64,000 bases of DNA from Streptomyces pactum (GTDB lineage Bacteria; Actinomycetota; Actinomycetes; Streptomycetales; Streptomycetaceae): NCBI RefSeq assembly GCF_016031615.1, contig NZ_JACYXC010000001.1:3906001-3970000 (forward strand). The letters are read 5' to 3'. Positions 7,552-16,359 of this stretch are shown piece after piece. Below the pieces are notes generated by a model. It saw nothing but the letters and a program-made list of their open reading frames with translations, was not told the origin of the DNA and ran no database searches. The position numbers were made by a program, and so were the translations under genes. The stretch's first letter is position 1; every line of letters starts with the position of its first letter.

Positions 7552-8270
7552 CACGAGCGTTGTTAACGCTGGCTGGCCGCTTGCGGCGGCCGGCTCGGCG
7601 GTGGTGCAGGGGCAGGACCACACCGGCGCGTGGCCGACCGGGGAGAGGCGGGGGTCGGGCAGGTCGTTCATGCGGGCAGGACTCCGTCCTGACGGGGGGC
7701 CTGTCGGCGAACGCCAGAGGCCCAGGGGCTGGTCGCAAGGTGGCGCAGCTCAGCGGCAGTTGGCCCTGTCGACTCTCGGGCTGCGTGGCACACAGCCTTC
7801 CACGCTCCGGCCTTTCGCCGCCGCGCTCCTGGGGGCGGTTTGTCTGATGTGCGGCTTGCCGGCCCCGCCGGTGTTCCCCGCCTCGCCATGAAATCCGTGG
7901 CCTGGCCGTCCCGCGAAGGCTGATATCACGACGGCAACTTCCCCGTCCGCGGCCCCCCGGGCGGCCCACCGTTTGTTCCGGCCGACTTGCCGCCCAGACC
8001 CCTTCAGCAAGACGGTGGGTGCAGCACGACACCGATGGTGATCCGCCGGTGTCCTCCTGACGGCTCCTGGTCGCAAGCCCGAACCCGTTTCAGGACATCT
8101 GGCAGGCGCGTTGGCCCGCGCCTGCCCACGTCGTCGGGCTGGCGTCCTCGATGCTGGCCCGACGACGTCGTACGCCCCTCCGCCGCCGGACCGCAGGAGC
8201 CGGTCACTGCCGTTGCGACATGCCCCGTTCCGGACACCAACGTCCGCGCCACCGCGTCGCTTCAGCGTGC
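7552..8270. other. Non-coding, apparently decayed DNA
   Basis: About 720 bp in which no frame gives a recognisable protein; several open frames exist on both strands but are arginine/proline-rich shadows. It sits between two clear gene remnants and is probably degraded coding sequence. Confidence 0.45.
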
Positions 8271-8274
8271 CGAC

Positions 8275-8465
8275 GGGTGCTGCCCGCGATGCGGCCGCGC
8301 ACCTGGTGCTAGCCGACGCCCCACCGCACGGGGGTCGTCCTGGCCCCCTTCGGCGGCACCGGCACCATCGCGGCGGCAGCCAAGACTCCTCGGACGCGTC
8401 GGCATCAGCCTGGATCTCTCACCCGCGTACATCTAGCTCGCTACCTGGCGCAGCCGCCTACCGCT
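8275..8465 (+). pseudogene. Fragment of a DNA methyltransferase (C-terminal SAM-binding part)
   Basis: At 8337-8384 the frame reads VLAPFGGTGTIAAAAK, close to the SAM-binding motif of DNA N4/N6 methyltransferases (DPFgGtGTta). After a frameshift, 8389-8436 reads LGRVGISLDLSPAYI, the next conserved segment (lGR..iGidls..Y), and then an in-frame TAG is followed by LARYLA. Upstream, another frame reads AAHLVLADAPPHGG, which would complete the preceding segment. Three frame changes plus a stop show a dead gene. It could have been a phage or restriction-modification methylase. Confidence 0.6.
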
Positions 8466-8496
8466 GAGGCGGCACCAATCTCCCGAGGTAGCACAG

Positions 8497-9205
8497 CTGT
8501 AGCCCGATGTGTGGTCAGCGGAGTTGGCAGAGCTGCTGGTGCGGATCGGGCACCAGTTCGGGCGGGTAAATCTGCGGCGCCGTATGCGTGCCTACGCGCA
8601 CGGCCTGCTCGGTGCGGTGGGCAGGAAGAACAGCTGGCAGCTGGCCGAGCACGCCGGGCACAGCCCCCCGCAGGGCTGCAGCATCTGCTGGGCCGGTCCT
8701 ACTGGAGTCCCGACGAAGTACGCGATGACCTGCAGGCATACGTTGTTGAAGAGCTCGGCGAGCCCGCTGGAGTGCTGGTCATCGACGACACGGGGTTCCT
8801 CAAGAAGGGCACGGTCTCGGCTGGAGTACAACGCCAGTACTCCGGCACCACCGGCCGCACCGAGAACTGCCAGATAGGTGTCTTCGCCGCCTACACCTCA
8901 CCCAAGGGTCGCGCGTTGGTGGACCGGGAGCTGTATTTGCCCAAGTCCTGGACGTCCGACCGGGACCGCTGTCGGGCGGTGAGGATCCCCGACGAGCGCG
9001 AGTTCACCACCAAGGGCAACCTCGCCAAGGCCCTGGTGGCCCGGGCGCTGTCCTGGTCCGTCGTAGCCTGGGCCGCACGGAGGAGATCGTCTACTACCTC
9101 GCCTACGCGCCGGGCGGCACCGCCGTCACCGAGCTCGTGCGCATCGCCGGGATGCGCTGGGCGACCGACCGTAGGATCTTGTGGCTCGACGAGTGGCGGC
9201 GAGTG
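8497..9205 (+). mobile_element. Decayed IS701-family transposase
   Basis: Pieces of an IS701-like DDE transposase lie in order in different frames. The first piece reads ELLVRIGHQFGRV and, further on, GLLGAVGRKNSWQLAEHAGH. The second reads RSYWSPDEVRDDL, then VLVIDDTGFLKKGTVSAGVQ (catalytic Asp region), ENCQIGVFAAYTSPKGRALV and ELYLPKSWTSDRDRC. A third reads GRTEEIVYYLAYAPGG followed by ELVRIAGMRWATD. There is a frameshift near 8690 and another near 9060, a deletion of roughly 90 residues in the middle, and loss of the C terminus, so it is inactive. No terminal inverted repeats were found. Confidence 0.75.
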
Positions 9206-9352
9206 ATGCAGGTCGCAAAATATGTGTTTCGCCATTCGAGAATGACTGGTCCCTGTCGGTCGAAAGGTCACCTTGCGGGGGCGGTGGATAGGGGCCGGAC
9301 GGGTAATTGGGGCACGCGGAGGGCACGCGGGTTATTGAGAGGTATAGACAAC

Positions 9353-9381
9353 AAAAAGGGCCCAGGTCATTGACCTGGGCC
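9353..9381 (-). terminator. Rho-independent terminator of the tRNA-Gly gene
   Basis: Inverted repeat with 11-bp arms (GGCCCAGGTCA and its complement) around a single base, followed on the minus strand by a C and five T residues. It begins just past the encoded CCA of the tRNA. A T-rich stretch also lies on the plus-strand side, so it may act in both directions. Confidence 0.8.
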
Positions 9382-9390
9382 TTCTTTTGG

Positions 9391-9461
9391 AGCGGGTGAC
9401 GAGAATCGAACTCGCGCTCTGAGCTTGGGAAGCTCATGTTCTACCATTAAACTACACCCGC
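9391..9461 (-). tRNA. tRNA-Gly (anticodon CCC)
   Basis: The minus strand folds into a complete 71-nt cloverleaf: acceptor stem GCGGGTG/CACCCGC, D arm with GTTTAATGGTAGAAC, anticodon stem TGAGC/GCTCA enclosing loop TTCCCAA (anticodon CCC, reading GGG codons), and T arm GCGAG-TTCGATT-CTCGT. The discriminator is U, and CCA is encoded at 9388-9390. Accessory and decayed genes lie on its 3' side and core genes on its 5' side, which is what insertion of mobile elements at the tRNA 3' end produces; no duplicated tRNA end was found within the window. Confidence 0.95.
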
Positions 9462-9702
9462 GCGAGGCGCTGATCTTGCTGCGCCTCATCGTTGGACACT
9501 TTACCTCATGCCCATCCCCCGGTGCACGCGCCGCGGGGATTTCGCCGTTCCGGCCGGGGTGGGCCGCCGGCGGCGGGCCGGGACGCGCCTGCGGGCGGGC
9601 GCGAGTTGGGGCGTACGGTGGGGGCGGAGCGGCGCGTGGAACGGTGAACCATTCATCCCCTAATGTGGCTTTTGTCTTTCACGTTCTCGGGGAAGGGACT
9701 CG

Positions 9703-9867
9703 ATGGAGCACACCGTCGTCCGCTGTGCCGAAGGCCACGTGTTCAGCACCGCTTCGTTTCCGATGCGGAATCTGGGGGCCGCCCGGATCGGCCCCGGGCG
9801 GCTGATCCGCTGCCCGCGCTGTGCCCGGCTCAGGCATGCGGTGCCGGTGGTTCGGCAGAAGCGGTAG
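9703..9867 (+). CDS. Small zinc-ribbon-like protein (54 aa)
   Basis: A short gene with a good ribosome binding site (GGAAGGG, 9691-9697) and ATG start. The protein has C8 and H12 in VVRCAEGHVF and a CPRC pair (C38, C41), which together could bind one zinc ion. Small proteins of this type are common next to dcd in Streptomyces. It lies 79 bp upstream of the dcd start in the same direction. Function unknown. Confidence 0.75.
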   Translation: MEHTVVRCAEGHVFSTASFPMRNLGAARIGPGRLIRCPRCARLRHAVPVVRQKR

Positions 9868-9946
9868 CACGCCGGTTTCACCGGGGCCGCGGTGTCCGCC
9901 TTGGGGCGGGCCCGCGGCCTCCGCGCTGTTTGCGTATCCTCGTCCC

Positions 9947-10522
9947 GTGCTTCTCTCTGACAAGGACATCCGGGCCGAGATCGACGCCGGGCGGGTGCGG
10001 ATCGATCCGTACGACCCCGCCATGGTGCAGCCGTCGAGCATCGACGTGCGCCTGGACCGGTTCTTCCGGGTGTTCGAGAACCACCGGTACCCGCACATCG
10101 ACCCCGCCGTCGAGCAGGCCGATCTGACGCGGCTGGTGGAACCGGAGGGGGACGAGGCCTTCATCCTGCACCCCGGGGAGTTCGTGCTCGCCTCCACCTA
10201 CGAGGTGATCACCCTGCCGGACGACATCGCCTCCCGGCTGGAGGGCAAGTCGAGCCTGGGCCGCCTGGGGCTGCTGACGCACTCCACGGCGGGGTTCATC
10301 GACCCGGGGTTCTCCGGGCACGTGACCCTGGAGCTGTCCAACGTCGCCACGCTGCCGATCAAGCTGTGGCCGGGGATGAAGATCGGCCAGCTGTGCATGT
10401 TCCGGCTGACCTCACCCGCGGAGCACCCGTACGGGTCCGCCCGGTACGGCTCCCGGTACCAGGGGCAGCGGGGGCCGACGCCCTCGCGCTCGTTTCTGAA
10501 CTTCCACAGGACGCAGGTCTGA
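9947..10522 (+). CDS. dcd: dCTP deaminase
   Basis: Deaminates dCTP to dUTP, feeding dTMP synthesis. The 191-aa protein begins with GTG (VLLSDKDIRAEIDAGRVRI), the conserved N terminus of the family. The core motif EGKSSLGRLGLLTHSTAGFIDPGFSG (positions about 100-125, containing the catalytic glutamate and the trimer-interface residues) and the tail PYGSARYGSRYQGQRGPTPSR are intact. The start at 9947 was preferred over in-frame upstream starts because it gives the family N terminus. The next gene begins two bases after its stop codon, so the two form an operon. Confidence 0.95.
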   Translation: MLLSDKDIRAEIDAGRVRIDPYDPAMVQPSSIDVRLDRFFRVFENHRYPHIDPAVEQADLTRLVEPEGDEAFILHPGEFVLASTYEVITLPDDIASRLEGKSSLGRLGLLTHSTAGFIDPGFSGHVTLELSNVATLPIKLWPGMKIGQLCMFRLTSPAEHPYGSARYGSRYQGQRGPTPSRSFLNFHRTQV

Positions 10523-10524
10523 TC

Positions 10525-11022
10525 ATGAGCGTGAAGCGGGAGAACCTGACCTACGAGGGCTTCGGCTCCGCGGTCCGCGAGCTGGCGCAGACGATCGCCG
10601 ACGACGGCTACGAGCCCGACGTCGTGCTGTCGATCGCCCGTGGCGGGGTGTTCGTGGCCGGCGGGCTCGCGTACGCGCTGGACTGCAAGAACATCCACCT
10701 GGTCAATGTGGAGTTCTACACCGGCGTGGGCCAGACGCTGGAGATGCCGGTGATGCTCGCCCCGGTCCCCAACGCGATCGACTTCTCCAACAAGAAGGTG
10801 CTGATCGCCGACGACGTCGCCGACACCGGCAAGACGCTGAAGCTGGTGCACGACTTCTGCCTGGACCACGTCGCCGAGGTGCGGTCCGCGGTGATCTACG
10901 AGAAGTCCCACTCGCTGGTGAAGTGCGAGTACGTGTGGAAGCGCACCGACGACTGGATCAACTTCCCCTGGTCCGTGGAGCCGCCGGTGGTGCGGCGGGC
11001 CGGCCAGGTGCTGGACGCCTGA
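10525..11022 (+). CDS. Phosphoribosyltransferase (type I PRTase)
   Basis: A 165-aa phosphoribosyltransferase with the PRPP-binding loop VLIADDVADTGKTLKLV and the upstream PPi loop LSIARGGVFVAGGLA. The organisation matches xanthine/hypoxanthine-type (Gpt-like) enzymes that salvage purine bases; the base specificity is not evident. ATG at 10525 follows the dcd stop by two bases, so it is co-transcribed with dcd, placing two nucleotide-metabolism genes together. The operon ends at a strong hairpin 110 bp downstream. Confidence 0.88.
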   Translation: MSVKRENLTYEGFGSAVRELAQTIADDGYEPDVVLSIARGGVFVAGGLAYALDCKNIHLVNVEFYTGVGQTLEMPVMLAPVPNAIDFSNKKVLIADDVADTGKTLKLVHDFCLDHVAEVRSAVIYEKSHSLVKCEYVWKRTDDWINFPWSVEPPVVRRAGQVLDA

Positions 11023-11133
11023 GCGGCGCCCGGCGCGGCGCCTGACGCCACGGAGGTGGCCGGCGCCACGGACGCACGGACGCGGCAGGCGTGCGCCGGA
11101 CGGGCGAGGCCGCCCGGCGTCACGGATGTGCGG

Positions 11134-11176
11134 AGGGCCCCGGCCGGAACCCCTTCAAGGTTCCGGCCGGGGCCCT
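11134..11176. terminator. Strong bidirectional hairpin terminator
   Basis: Perfect 18-bp stem (AGGGCCCCGGCCGGAACC and its complement) with a 7-base loop, between the convergent phosphoribosyltransferase and Yip1-family genes. No U-tract follows, which is usual for high-GC actinobacteria. Confidence 0.8.
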
Positions 11177-11332
11177 CGTGCGTGGCACCGGCCCGGCGTC
11201 CCCGCGCGCCGGCGCCGGGCCGGCCCCGCGGCCGTGCGGGGGCGGGGCGGTGGGACGGCGAGACCGGGCGGCGCCGACCGGTGCGGCGCCCGGCCGGCGT
11301 GGCGCCCGCCGGTGCGGCGGGCGCCGCGCGGG

Positions 11333-12340
11333 TCACAGCGTGCCGAGCTTGAGCAGCGACAGCAGGGCGATCAGCTGGATCGCGGACGCCGCCAGCGCCC
11401 GCGGCCAGGGCAGGTCGTGCGACTTGCCGACCATGGTGGTGAACAGCGCGCCGGCCGCCACCCAGGTGCCCCAGCCCAGGATCTGCACGAAGGTGCTGTC
11501 CCCGCCGAGGAACATCGCGATCAGCAGCCGCGGTGCGTCGGTGATCGACATGATGAGCATCGACAGGCCGACGGTCGGCGCCCAGGTGCCGTCGCCGCCC
11601 AGCTGCCGGGCGAGGGTGTGGGTGACCGCGCCCAGCACCAGCCCGCTGACCACCACCGCCACCCCGGTGCTGAGGATCGCCGGGATGCTGTTGGACAGCG
11701 AGGCGTTCAGCACCTCCTCGCGGGCCTGGTCGAAGCCGAAGACCGCGAGCAGGCCGTAGATGAACGTGACGATGAGCGCCGGGCCCCACACCGCGTGGTC
11801 CCGCATCTGCCAGAAGGTGGCCTGCGGGCGCAGCACGATCCCGCTCAGCAGGTCCTTCCAGCCCAGCCGGGGGCCCGGCGGCGCCGGGGCCTGGCCGCCC
11901 CGGTACGTCCCGCCGTCGTTGTAGGGGTCCGGACCGTAGCCCGGGTCCTGTCCGTAGAGGTCGTGGTCCGGCGCCTCGCCCAGACTGAACTGCTGGGTCT
12001 GACCGGGGTCCCCGTCGGGGTAGCCGCCGTGACCCGCCGGACCGCCGTGCGGGGCGTGACCGCCGCGTCCGTCGAAGTACTCCGGCTCGTCCGGCGCGGG
12101 CTGCCCCCAGTGCTGCCCGGCGTGCGGGCCCGGGTGCGGGCCCGGACCGCCGGGGCCCGGGTGCTGCCCGTGCTGCCCGTGCGGTGCCTGCCGGCCGTAC
12201 GGCGGCGGGTACGGTCCGGGGGCCTGCTGACCGTACGGTGCCGAGGGCGCCTGACCGTACGGAGCCTGCTGCCCGGGGTACTGTCCCGGCCGGCCCTGCG
12301 GCCCCTGTTGCGCGGAGCGGGGGTCGCGCCCGCCTCCCAT
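11333..12340 (-). CDS. Yip1-family membrane protein with Gly/Pro/Gln-rich N terminus
   Basis: The N-terminal 140 residues are rich in G, P, Q and Y (e.g. GQQAPYGQAPSAPYG) and have no fold. Residues about 165-335 form a Yip1-type domain with roughly five membrane segments, starting GWKDLLSGIVLRPQATFWQM and including LIVTFIYGLLAVFGF and IPAILSTGVAVVVSGLVLG. The family is thought to act at membranes but its bacterial function is unknown. The ATG at 12340 was chosen; an in-frame GTG at 12355 (VAGYRMGGG) is an equally possible start, because the AAAGG ahead sits too close to that GTG. It is convergent with the phosphoribosyltransferase gene. Confidence 0.78.
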   Translation of the reverse strand: MGGGRDPRSAQQGPQGRPGQYPGQQAPYGQAPSAPYGQQAPGPYPPPYGRQAPHGQHGQHPGPGGPGPHPGPHAGQHWGQPAPDEPEYFDGRGGHAPHGGPAGHGGYPDGDPGQTQQFSLGEAPDHDLYGQDPGYGPDPYNDGGTYRGGQAPAPPGPRLGWKDLLSGIVLRPQATFWQMRDHAVWGPALIVTFIYGLLAVFGFDQAREEVLNASLSNSIPAILSTGVAVVVSGLVLGAVTHTLARQLGGDGTWAPTVGLSMLIMSITDAPRLLIAMFLGGDSTFVQILGWGTWVAAGALFTTMVGKSHDLPWPRALAASAIQLIALLSLLKLGTL

Positions 12341-12833
12341 CCTGTATCCAGCCACCTTTCGAACGTACCTGGTCGGCGGGGCCGCGGTGCCACGGCGGGG
12401 GAAGGAGCGGGGCATTGCGGCCGAGCTGTGACATCCCTTAGGGGGACCCTGACGGGTTGACCCCACCCCGGGGCGCCCCGTACGGGTGACGATCGGTCGG
12501 ATCCGCGGCGAGCGGCCGTACGGGTGGCCAACCGTTGTCGGGGCCGGGCGAGTTGGCGGGGCCGTGAGGAGCCGTCGGGCGAGGTACGGGCGGTGCGCGG
12601 GGCCCGCGGGGGCGGTGTGCGGCGCGGGTCCGGGTGGTTTTCCGGAACGGGGCGGATCGGGCGAGCGTGCTAGAATCCCCGCCCTTTTACCGGGTGGTGC
12701 GGTACGTCGTGTTCCGGTTCCCGGAAGCTGGACATGAAGCTGCCGAGGTCGTCAAGTCTGTTGTGATACAGGTGAGTTGGTGGCGAAGATCTGGGTTGCC
12801 GGGTCCGAGAGGGCAGTGAACGGGGGAACGGTC
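12341..12833. other. Divergent promoter region
   Basis: About 490 bp between the divergently transcribed Yip1 and phosphatase genes. The only promoter-like element is TAGAAT at 12671-12676 within GTGCTAGAATCC, facing the phosphatase, but no -35 hexamer is recognisable at proper spacing. Short open frames here have no support. Confidence 0.35.
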
Positions 12834-12896
12834 ATGTCTGATCTGGATATGGGCAGGAATTGTCACGCCACGCGACGGTTAGCGGACGCGGCGTAG
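12834..12896 (+). CDS. Possible leader peptide in front of the SpoIIE-type phosphatase
   Basis: An ATG with a good ribosome binding site (GGGGGAA seven bases upstream) opens a 20-codon frame, MSDLDMGRNCHATRRLADAA, ending in TAG at 12894-12896. The next gene's ATG follows after four bases in a different frame and has no Shine-Dalgarno of its own, so its translation may depend on this leader. The peptide includes a rare TTA leucine codon, which in Streptomyces requires the bldA tRNA. Seen in sequence; the role is speculative. Confidence 0.35.
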   Translation: MSDLDMGRNCHATRRLADAA

Positions 12897-12900
12897 TCCG

Positions 12901-15900
12901 ATGCTCGACGGACGCGGGCGTCCGCCCGCCGAGGCAGAGCCGGACGCGTCCTGCCGGCGGCCCTCGCACGGAGCCGGTGACCTGCCCGACGGGCTCCTCC
13001 CGGAGCCCTCGGTGCCGGACCGGCCGCCCGTGGAGTGGCCGGACGGGGGACGGTCGGGCGAACAGTGGTCACCCGCCGGGCGGGCCGGTACCGACCGGCC
13101 GGACCCGGACGGCGTACGGCCGGGCCCCCAGCGGCCCGGCCCCGAGCGGTCCGGCCCCGAGCGGTCCGGCCCCGAGCGGCCCGGCTCGCCGCGGTCCGAC
13201 GGCCGGCGGCTTGATCCCCGGCGGTGCGGACCGCCGGACGCCACCCGGCCCGGTTCGCGCCGCCCGGACACCCCGCCGCCCGGGCGGGCGCGACCGGGCC
13301 CGGGGCGGCCGGACACGCCACCGTCCGGACCACCGGAGTCGGGCCCGGGCGGCCGGCGGGGTCCGCGCAGCCGGAGCCTGCGGTCGTCCTGCGGGGTGCG
13401 CAGCGTCGCCGGCCAGGTCTTCGTCCTCCAGGTGGTCGTGGTCCTGCTGATCGTCCTCGGGGCGGTCGCGGCGCTGGTGATCCAGTCGCGCAACAACACC
13501 GACCGGGAGGCCCGGCACCGGTCGCTGGCGGTCGCGGTGACCTTCGCGGAGTCCCCGGGGCTGGTGACGGCGCTGCGCAGCCGGGACCCCACCGCGCTGC
13601 TCCAGCCGCGCGCGGAGGCGGCCCGCAAGGCGGCCGGCGTGGACTTCCTCGTGGTGATGACGCCGGACGGCATCCGCTACACCCACCCCAGGCCGGACCG
13701 GATCGGCGGCCGGTTCCGGGGGACGACCGAGCCCGCCCGGCGCGGCCGGCAGGTCGTGGAGACCTTCACCGGCACCCTGGGCCCCTCGGTGCGGGCCGTG
13801 GTGCCGGTCACCGACCGGGACGGCACCGTGGTCGCCCTGGTCGCCGCCGGGATCTCCGTCGACCGGGTCAGCGGGGCGGCGGAGCGCGAACTGCCGCTGC
13901 TCTTCGGCGTCGCGATCGCCGCGCTGCTGCTCGCCACCGGAGGCACCGCCCTGGTCAGCAGGCGGGTGCGGCGGCAGACCCACGGTCTGGACCCGGGCGA
14001 GATGACCCGGATGTACGAGCACCACGACGCGGTGCTGCACGCGGTCCGCGAGGGGGTGCTGATCGTCGGCGAGGACGCCCGGCTGGTGCTCGCCAACGAC
14101 GAGGCGCGCCGGCTGCTGGAGCTGCCGCACGACGCCGAGGGCCGCCGGATCTGGGAGCTGGGCCTGAACCCGCGCGCCGCATCGCTGCTCGCCTCCGGCC
14201 GGGCGGCCACCGACGAGGTGCACGAGGCCGGGGAGCGGCTGCTGTCGGTCAGCCACCGGCCCACCGCCCAGTACGGGGGACCGCCCGGCGGCGGCGTCGC
14301 CACCCTGCGCGACACCACCGAGCTGCACGCGCTCACCGGCAAGGTCGAGGAAGCCCGCAAGAGGCTCGAACTGCTGTACGACGCGAGCGTGCGGATCGGC
14401 ACCGGGCTGGACGTGGTGCGGACCGCCGAGGAGCTGGCCGAGTACGCGGTGCCGACGTTCGCCGACCACGTCACCGTGGACCTGGCGGACGCGGTGCTCG
14501 GCGGCGAGGAACCGACCGACCAGACCGGGCTGCGGCGCACCGCGGTGAGCGGCATCAGCAAGGACGCCCCGCTGTACGCGCTCGGCCGGCTGATCCGGCT
14601 GGTGCCGTCCACCCCGCGCGGCGTGGCCTACCGGACCGGCCGGGCGGCCCTGGAACCGGACCTCGCGGCGTTCAACGGGTGGCAGGACCAGGACGTGGAG
14701 CGGGCCCGGCGGATCGTCGAATTCGGCATCCACTCCATGATCGCGGTACCGCTGCGGGCCCGCGGGGTGATCCTCGGCGTGGCCAGCTTCTGGCGGTCGC
14801 GGCAGGCCCCGTTCGAGGACGAGGACCTGTCGCTCGCCGAGGAGCTGGTGGCCCGGGCCGCGGTGAGCATCGACAACGCCCGCCGCTACACCCGCGAGCA
14901 CACCATGGCCGTGACGCTGCAGCGCAGCCTGCTGCCCCGGGTGCTGCCCGAACAGCACGCGCTCGACGTCGCCTACCGTTACCTCCCGGCGCAGTCCGGG
15001 GTGGGCGGCGACTGGTTCGACGTGATCCCGCTGTCCGGGGCCCGGGTGGCGCTGGTGGTGGGGGACGTGGTGGGGCACGGGCTGCACGCGGCGGCCACGA
15101 TGGGCCGGCTCCGTACCGCGGTGCACAACTTCTCCACCCTCGACCTGCCCCCGGACGAACTCCTCACCCACCTCGACGAGCTGATCGCCGACATCGACCT
15201 GGAGGACGCGGAGGACGAGTCGCCGGCCAAGGCGATCACCGGCGCGACCTGCGTGTACGCGATCTACGATCCGGTCTCCCGGCGCTGCACCATGGCCCGG
15301 GCCGGGCACCCGCCGCCCGCCCTGGTGCACCCCGGCGGGGCGGTGGAGTTCGTGGACCTGCCGGTCGGCCCGCCGCTGGGGGTGGGCGGGCTGCCGTTCG
15401 AGACGGCGGAGTTCGAGGTGCCCGAGGGCAGCAGCATCGTGCTGTACACCGACGGGCTGGTGGAACGGCGCGACCGGGACATCGACGTGGGGCTGGAGCT
15501 GCTGCGCCGGTCCCTGGAGGCGGCCGACCGCACCCCCGAGCAGACCTGCCAGGTGGTGCTGGACGCCCTGCTGCCGAGCCGGCCGAGCGACGACGTGGCG
15601 CTCATCGTGGCCCGTACGCGGGTGCTGTCCCCGGAGCGGATCGCCTGCTGGGAGCTGCCACCGGACCCGGCGGAGGTGGCCCGGGTGCGGGCGGCGGTGG
15701 CCGAGCGGCTCGCGGTGTGGGGCCTGAGCGACGCCGTGTTCAGCACCGAGCTGATCCTCAGCGAGCTGGTCACCAACGCCATCCGGCACGCGTCGGGCCA
15801 CGTCCGGGTGCGGCTGCTCTGCGACCGGACGCTGATCTGCGAGGTGTCGGACGCCAGCAGCACCGCCCCGCACCTGAGGTACGCGGCCGGCACCGACGAG

Positions 15901-16011
15901 GGCGGCCGCGGCCTGTTCCTCGTCTCCCAGCTGGCCGACCGCTGGGGCACCCGCTACACCGCCGACGGCAAGGTGATCTGGGCCGAGCAGGCGCTGCCGC
16001 GTCCCAAGTGA
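12901..16011 (+). CDS. Membrane sensor with PAS, GAF, SpoIIE phosphatase and ATPase domains
   Basis: A 1036-aa signalling protein. The first 150 residues are low-complexity and include a GPERS repeat. A membrane segment at about 169-197 (VFVLQVVVVLLIVLGAVAAL) and a second at about 331-353 flank an extracellular CACHE-like sensor. Then follow a PAS domain (DAVLHAVREGVLIVGEDARLV), a GAF domain ending near 680, a PP2C/SpoIIE phosphatase with GVGGDWFDVIPL, VGDVVGHGLHAA and the aspartate of PSDDVALIV, and a C-terminal HATPase_c_2 domain (about 915-1030) with ELVTNAIRHASGHVRV. Proteins of this plan control anti-sigma/anti-sigma-antagonist switches by partner-phosphatase action; the C-terminal ATPase resembles an anti-sigma kinase. 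No sigma factor or antagonist gene is adjacent. Start uncertain: ATG 12901 has no clear ribosome binding site. Confidence 0.85.
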   Translation: MLDGRGRPPAEAEPDASCRRPSHGAGDLPDGLLPEPSVPDRPPVEWPDGGRSGEQWSPAGRAGTDRPDPDGVRPGPQRPGPERSGPERSGPERPGSPRSDGRRLDPRRCGPPDATRPGSRRPDTPPPGRARPGPGRPDTPPSGPPESGPGGRRGPRSRSLRSSCGVRSVAGQVFVLQVVVVLLIVLGAVAALVIQSRNNTDREARHRSLAVAVTFAESPGLVTALRSRDPTALLQPRAEAARKAAGVDFLVVMTPDGIRYTHPRPDRIGGRFRGTTEPARRGRQVVETFTGTLGPSVRAVVPVTDRDGTVVALVAAGISVDRVSGAAERELPLLFGVAIAALLLATGGTALVSRRVRRQTHGLDPGEMTRMYEHHDAVLHAVREGVLIVGEDARLVLANDEARRLLELPHDAEGRRIWELGLNPRAASLLASGRAATDEVHEAGERLLSVSHRPTAQYGGPPGGGVATLRDTTELHALTGKVEEARKRLELLYDASVRIGTGLDVVRTAEELAEYAVPTFADHVTVDLADAVLGGEEPTDQTGLRRTAVSGISKDAPLYALGRLIRLVPSTPRGVAYRTGRAALEPDLAAFNGWQDQDVERARRIVEFGIHSMIAVPLRARGVILGVASFWRSRQAPFEDEDLSLAEELVARAAVSIDNARRYTREHTMAVTLQRSLLPRVLPEQHALDVAYRYLPAQSGVGGDWFDVIPLSGARVALVVGDVVGHGLHAAATMGRLRTAVHNFSTLDLPPDELLTHLDELIADIDLEDAEDESPAKAITGATCVYAIYDPVSRRCTMARAGHPPPALVHPGGAVEFVDLPVGPPLGVGGLPFETAEFEVPEGSSIVLYTDGLVERRDRDIDVGLELLRRSLEAADRTPEQTCQVVLDALLPSRPSDDVALIVARTRVLSPERIACWELPPDPAEVARVRAAVAERLAVWGLSDAVFSTELILSELVTNAIRHASGHVRVRLLCDRTLICEVSDASSTAPHLRYAAGTDEGGRGLFLVSQLADRWGTRYTADGKVIWAEQALPRPK

Positions 16012-16291
16012 CCGGAGCGGACGGGGGCACGGCGGCGGGTCTGCCGCGCCCCCGGTGACCGGCGGGGCGGGCACACCGGCGGGCGCCGCACCGGCCGCGC
16101 CTCCGGGCCCCCCGCGGGCCGTACCCCCCGTGCTCACGGCCGTGCCCGCGGCGACCCACGGCCGTGGCCCGGCGCCTCGGGGGCCGCACCCGGACCACCC
16201 CGACCACCCCCCGTGACCGGGGTGCCGCACCCCCGTACCCCCGGCGGCGGCTCGCCCGTACCCCCCGGGCGGGCGGCCGGACCGGAAAACG

Positions 16292-16337
16292 CCGGCGGCC
16301 GGTCCCGCGGAGTGGATCCGCCGGGACCGGCCGCCGG
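16292..16337. terminator. Hairpin terminator between convergent genes
   Basis: A long imperfect stem (15 bp, CCGGCGGCCGGTCCC and its complement, a one-base bulge, then 5 more pairs) sits just before the stop codon of the minus-strand Fe-S gene and after the phosphatase gene. Likely used from both sides. Confidence 0.65.
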
Positions 16338-16359
16338 TGGGGCCGGGGTGGAGCCGGGA

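Noticed and set aside
8509..9206. Functional IS701 element
   Set aside because: Two frameshifts, an internal deletion and loss of the C terminus; no terminal repeats.
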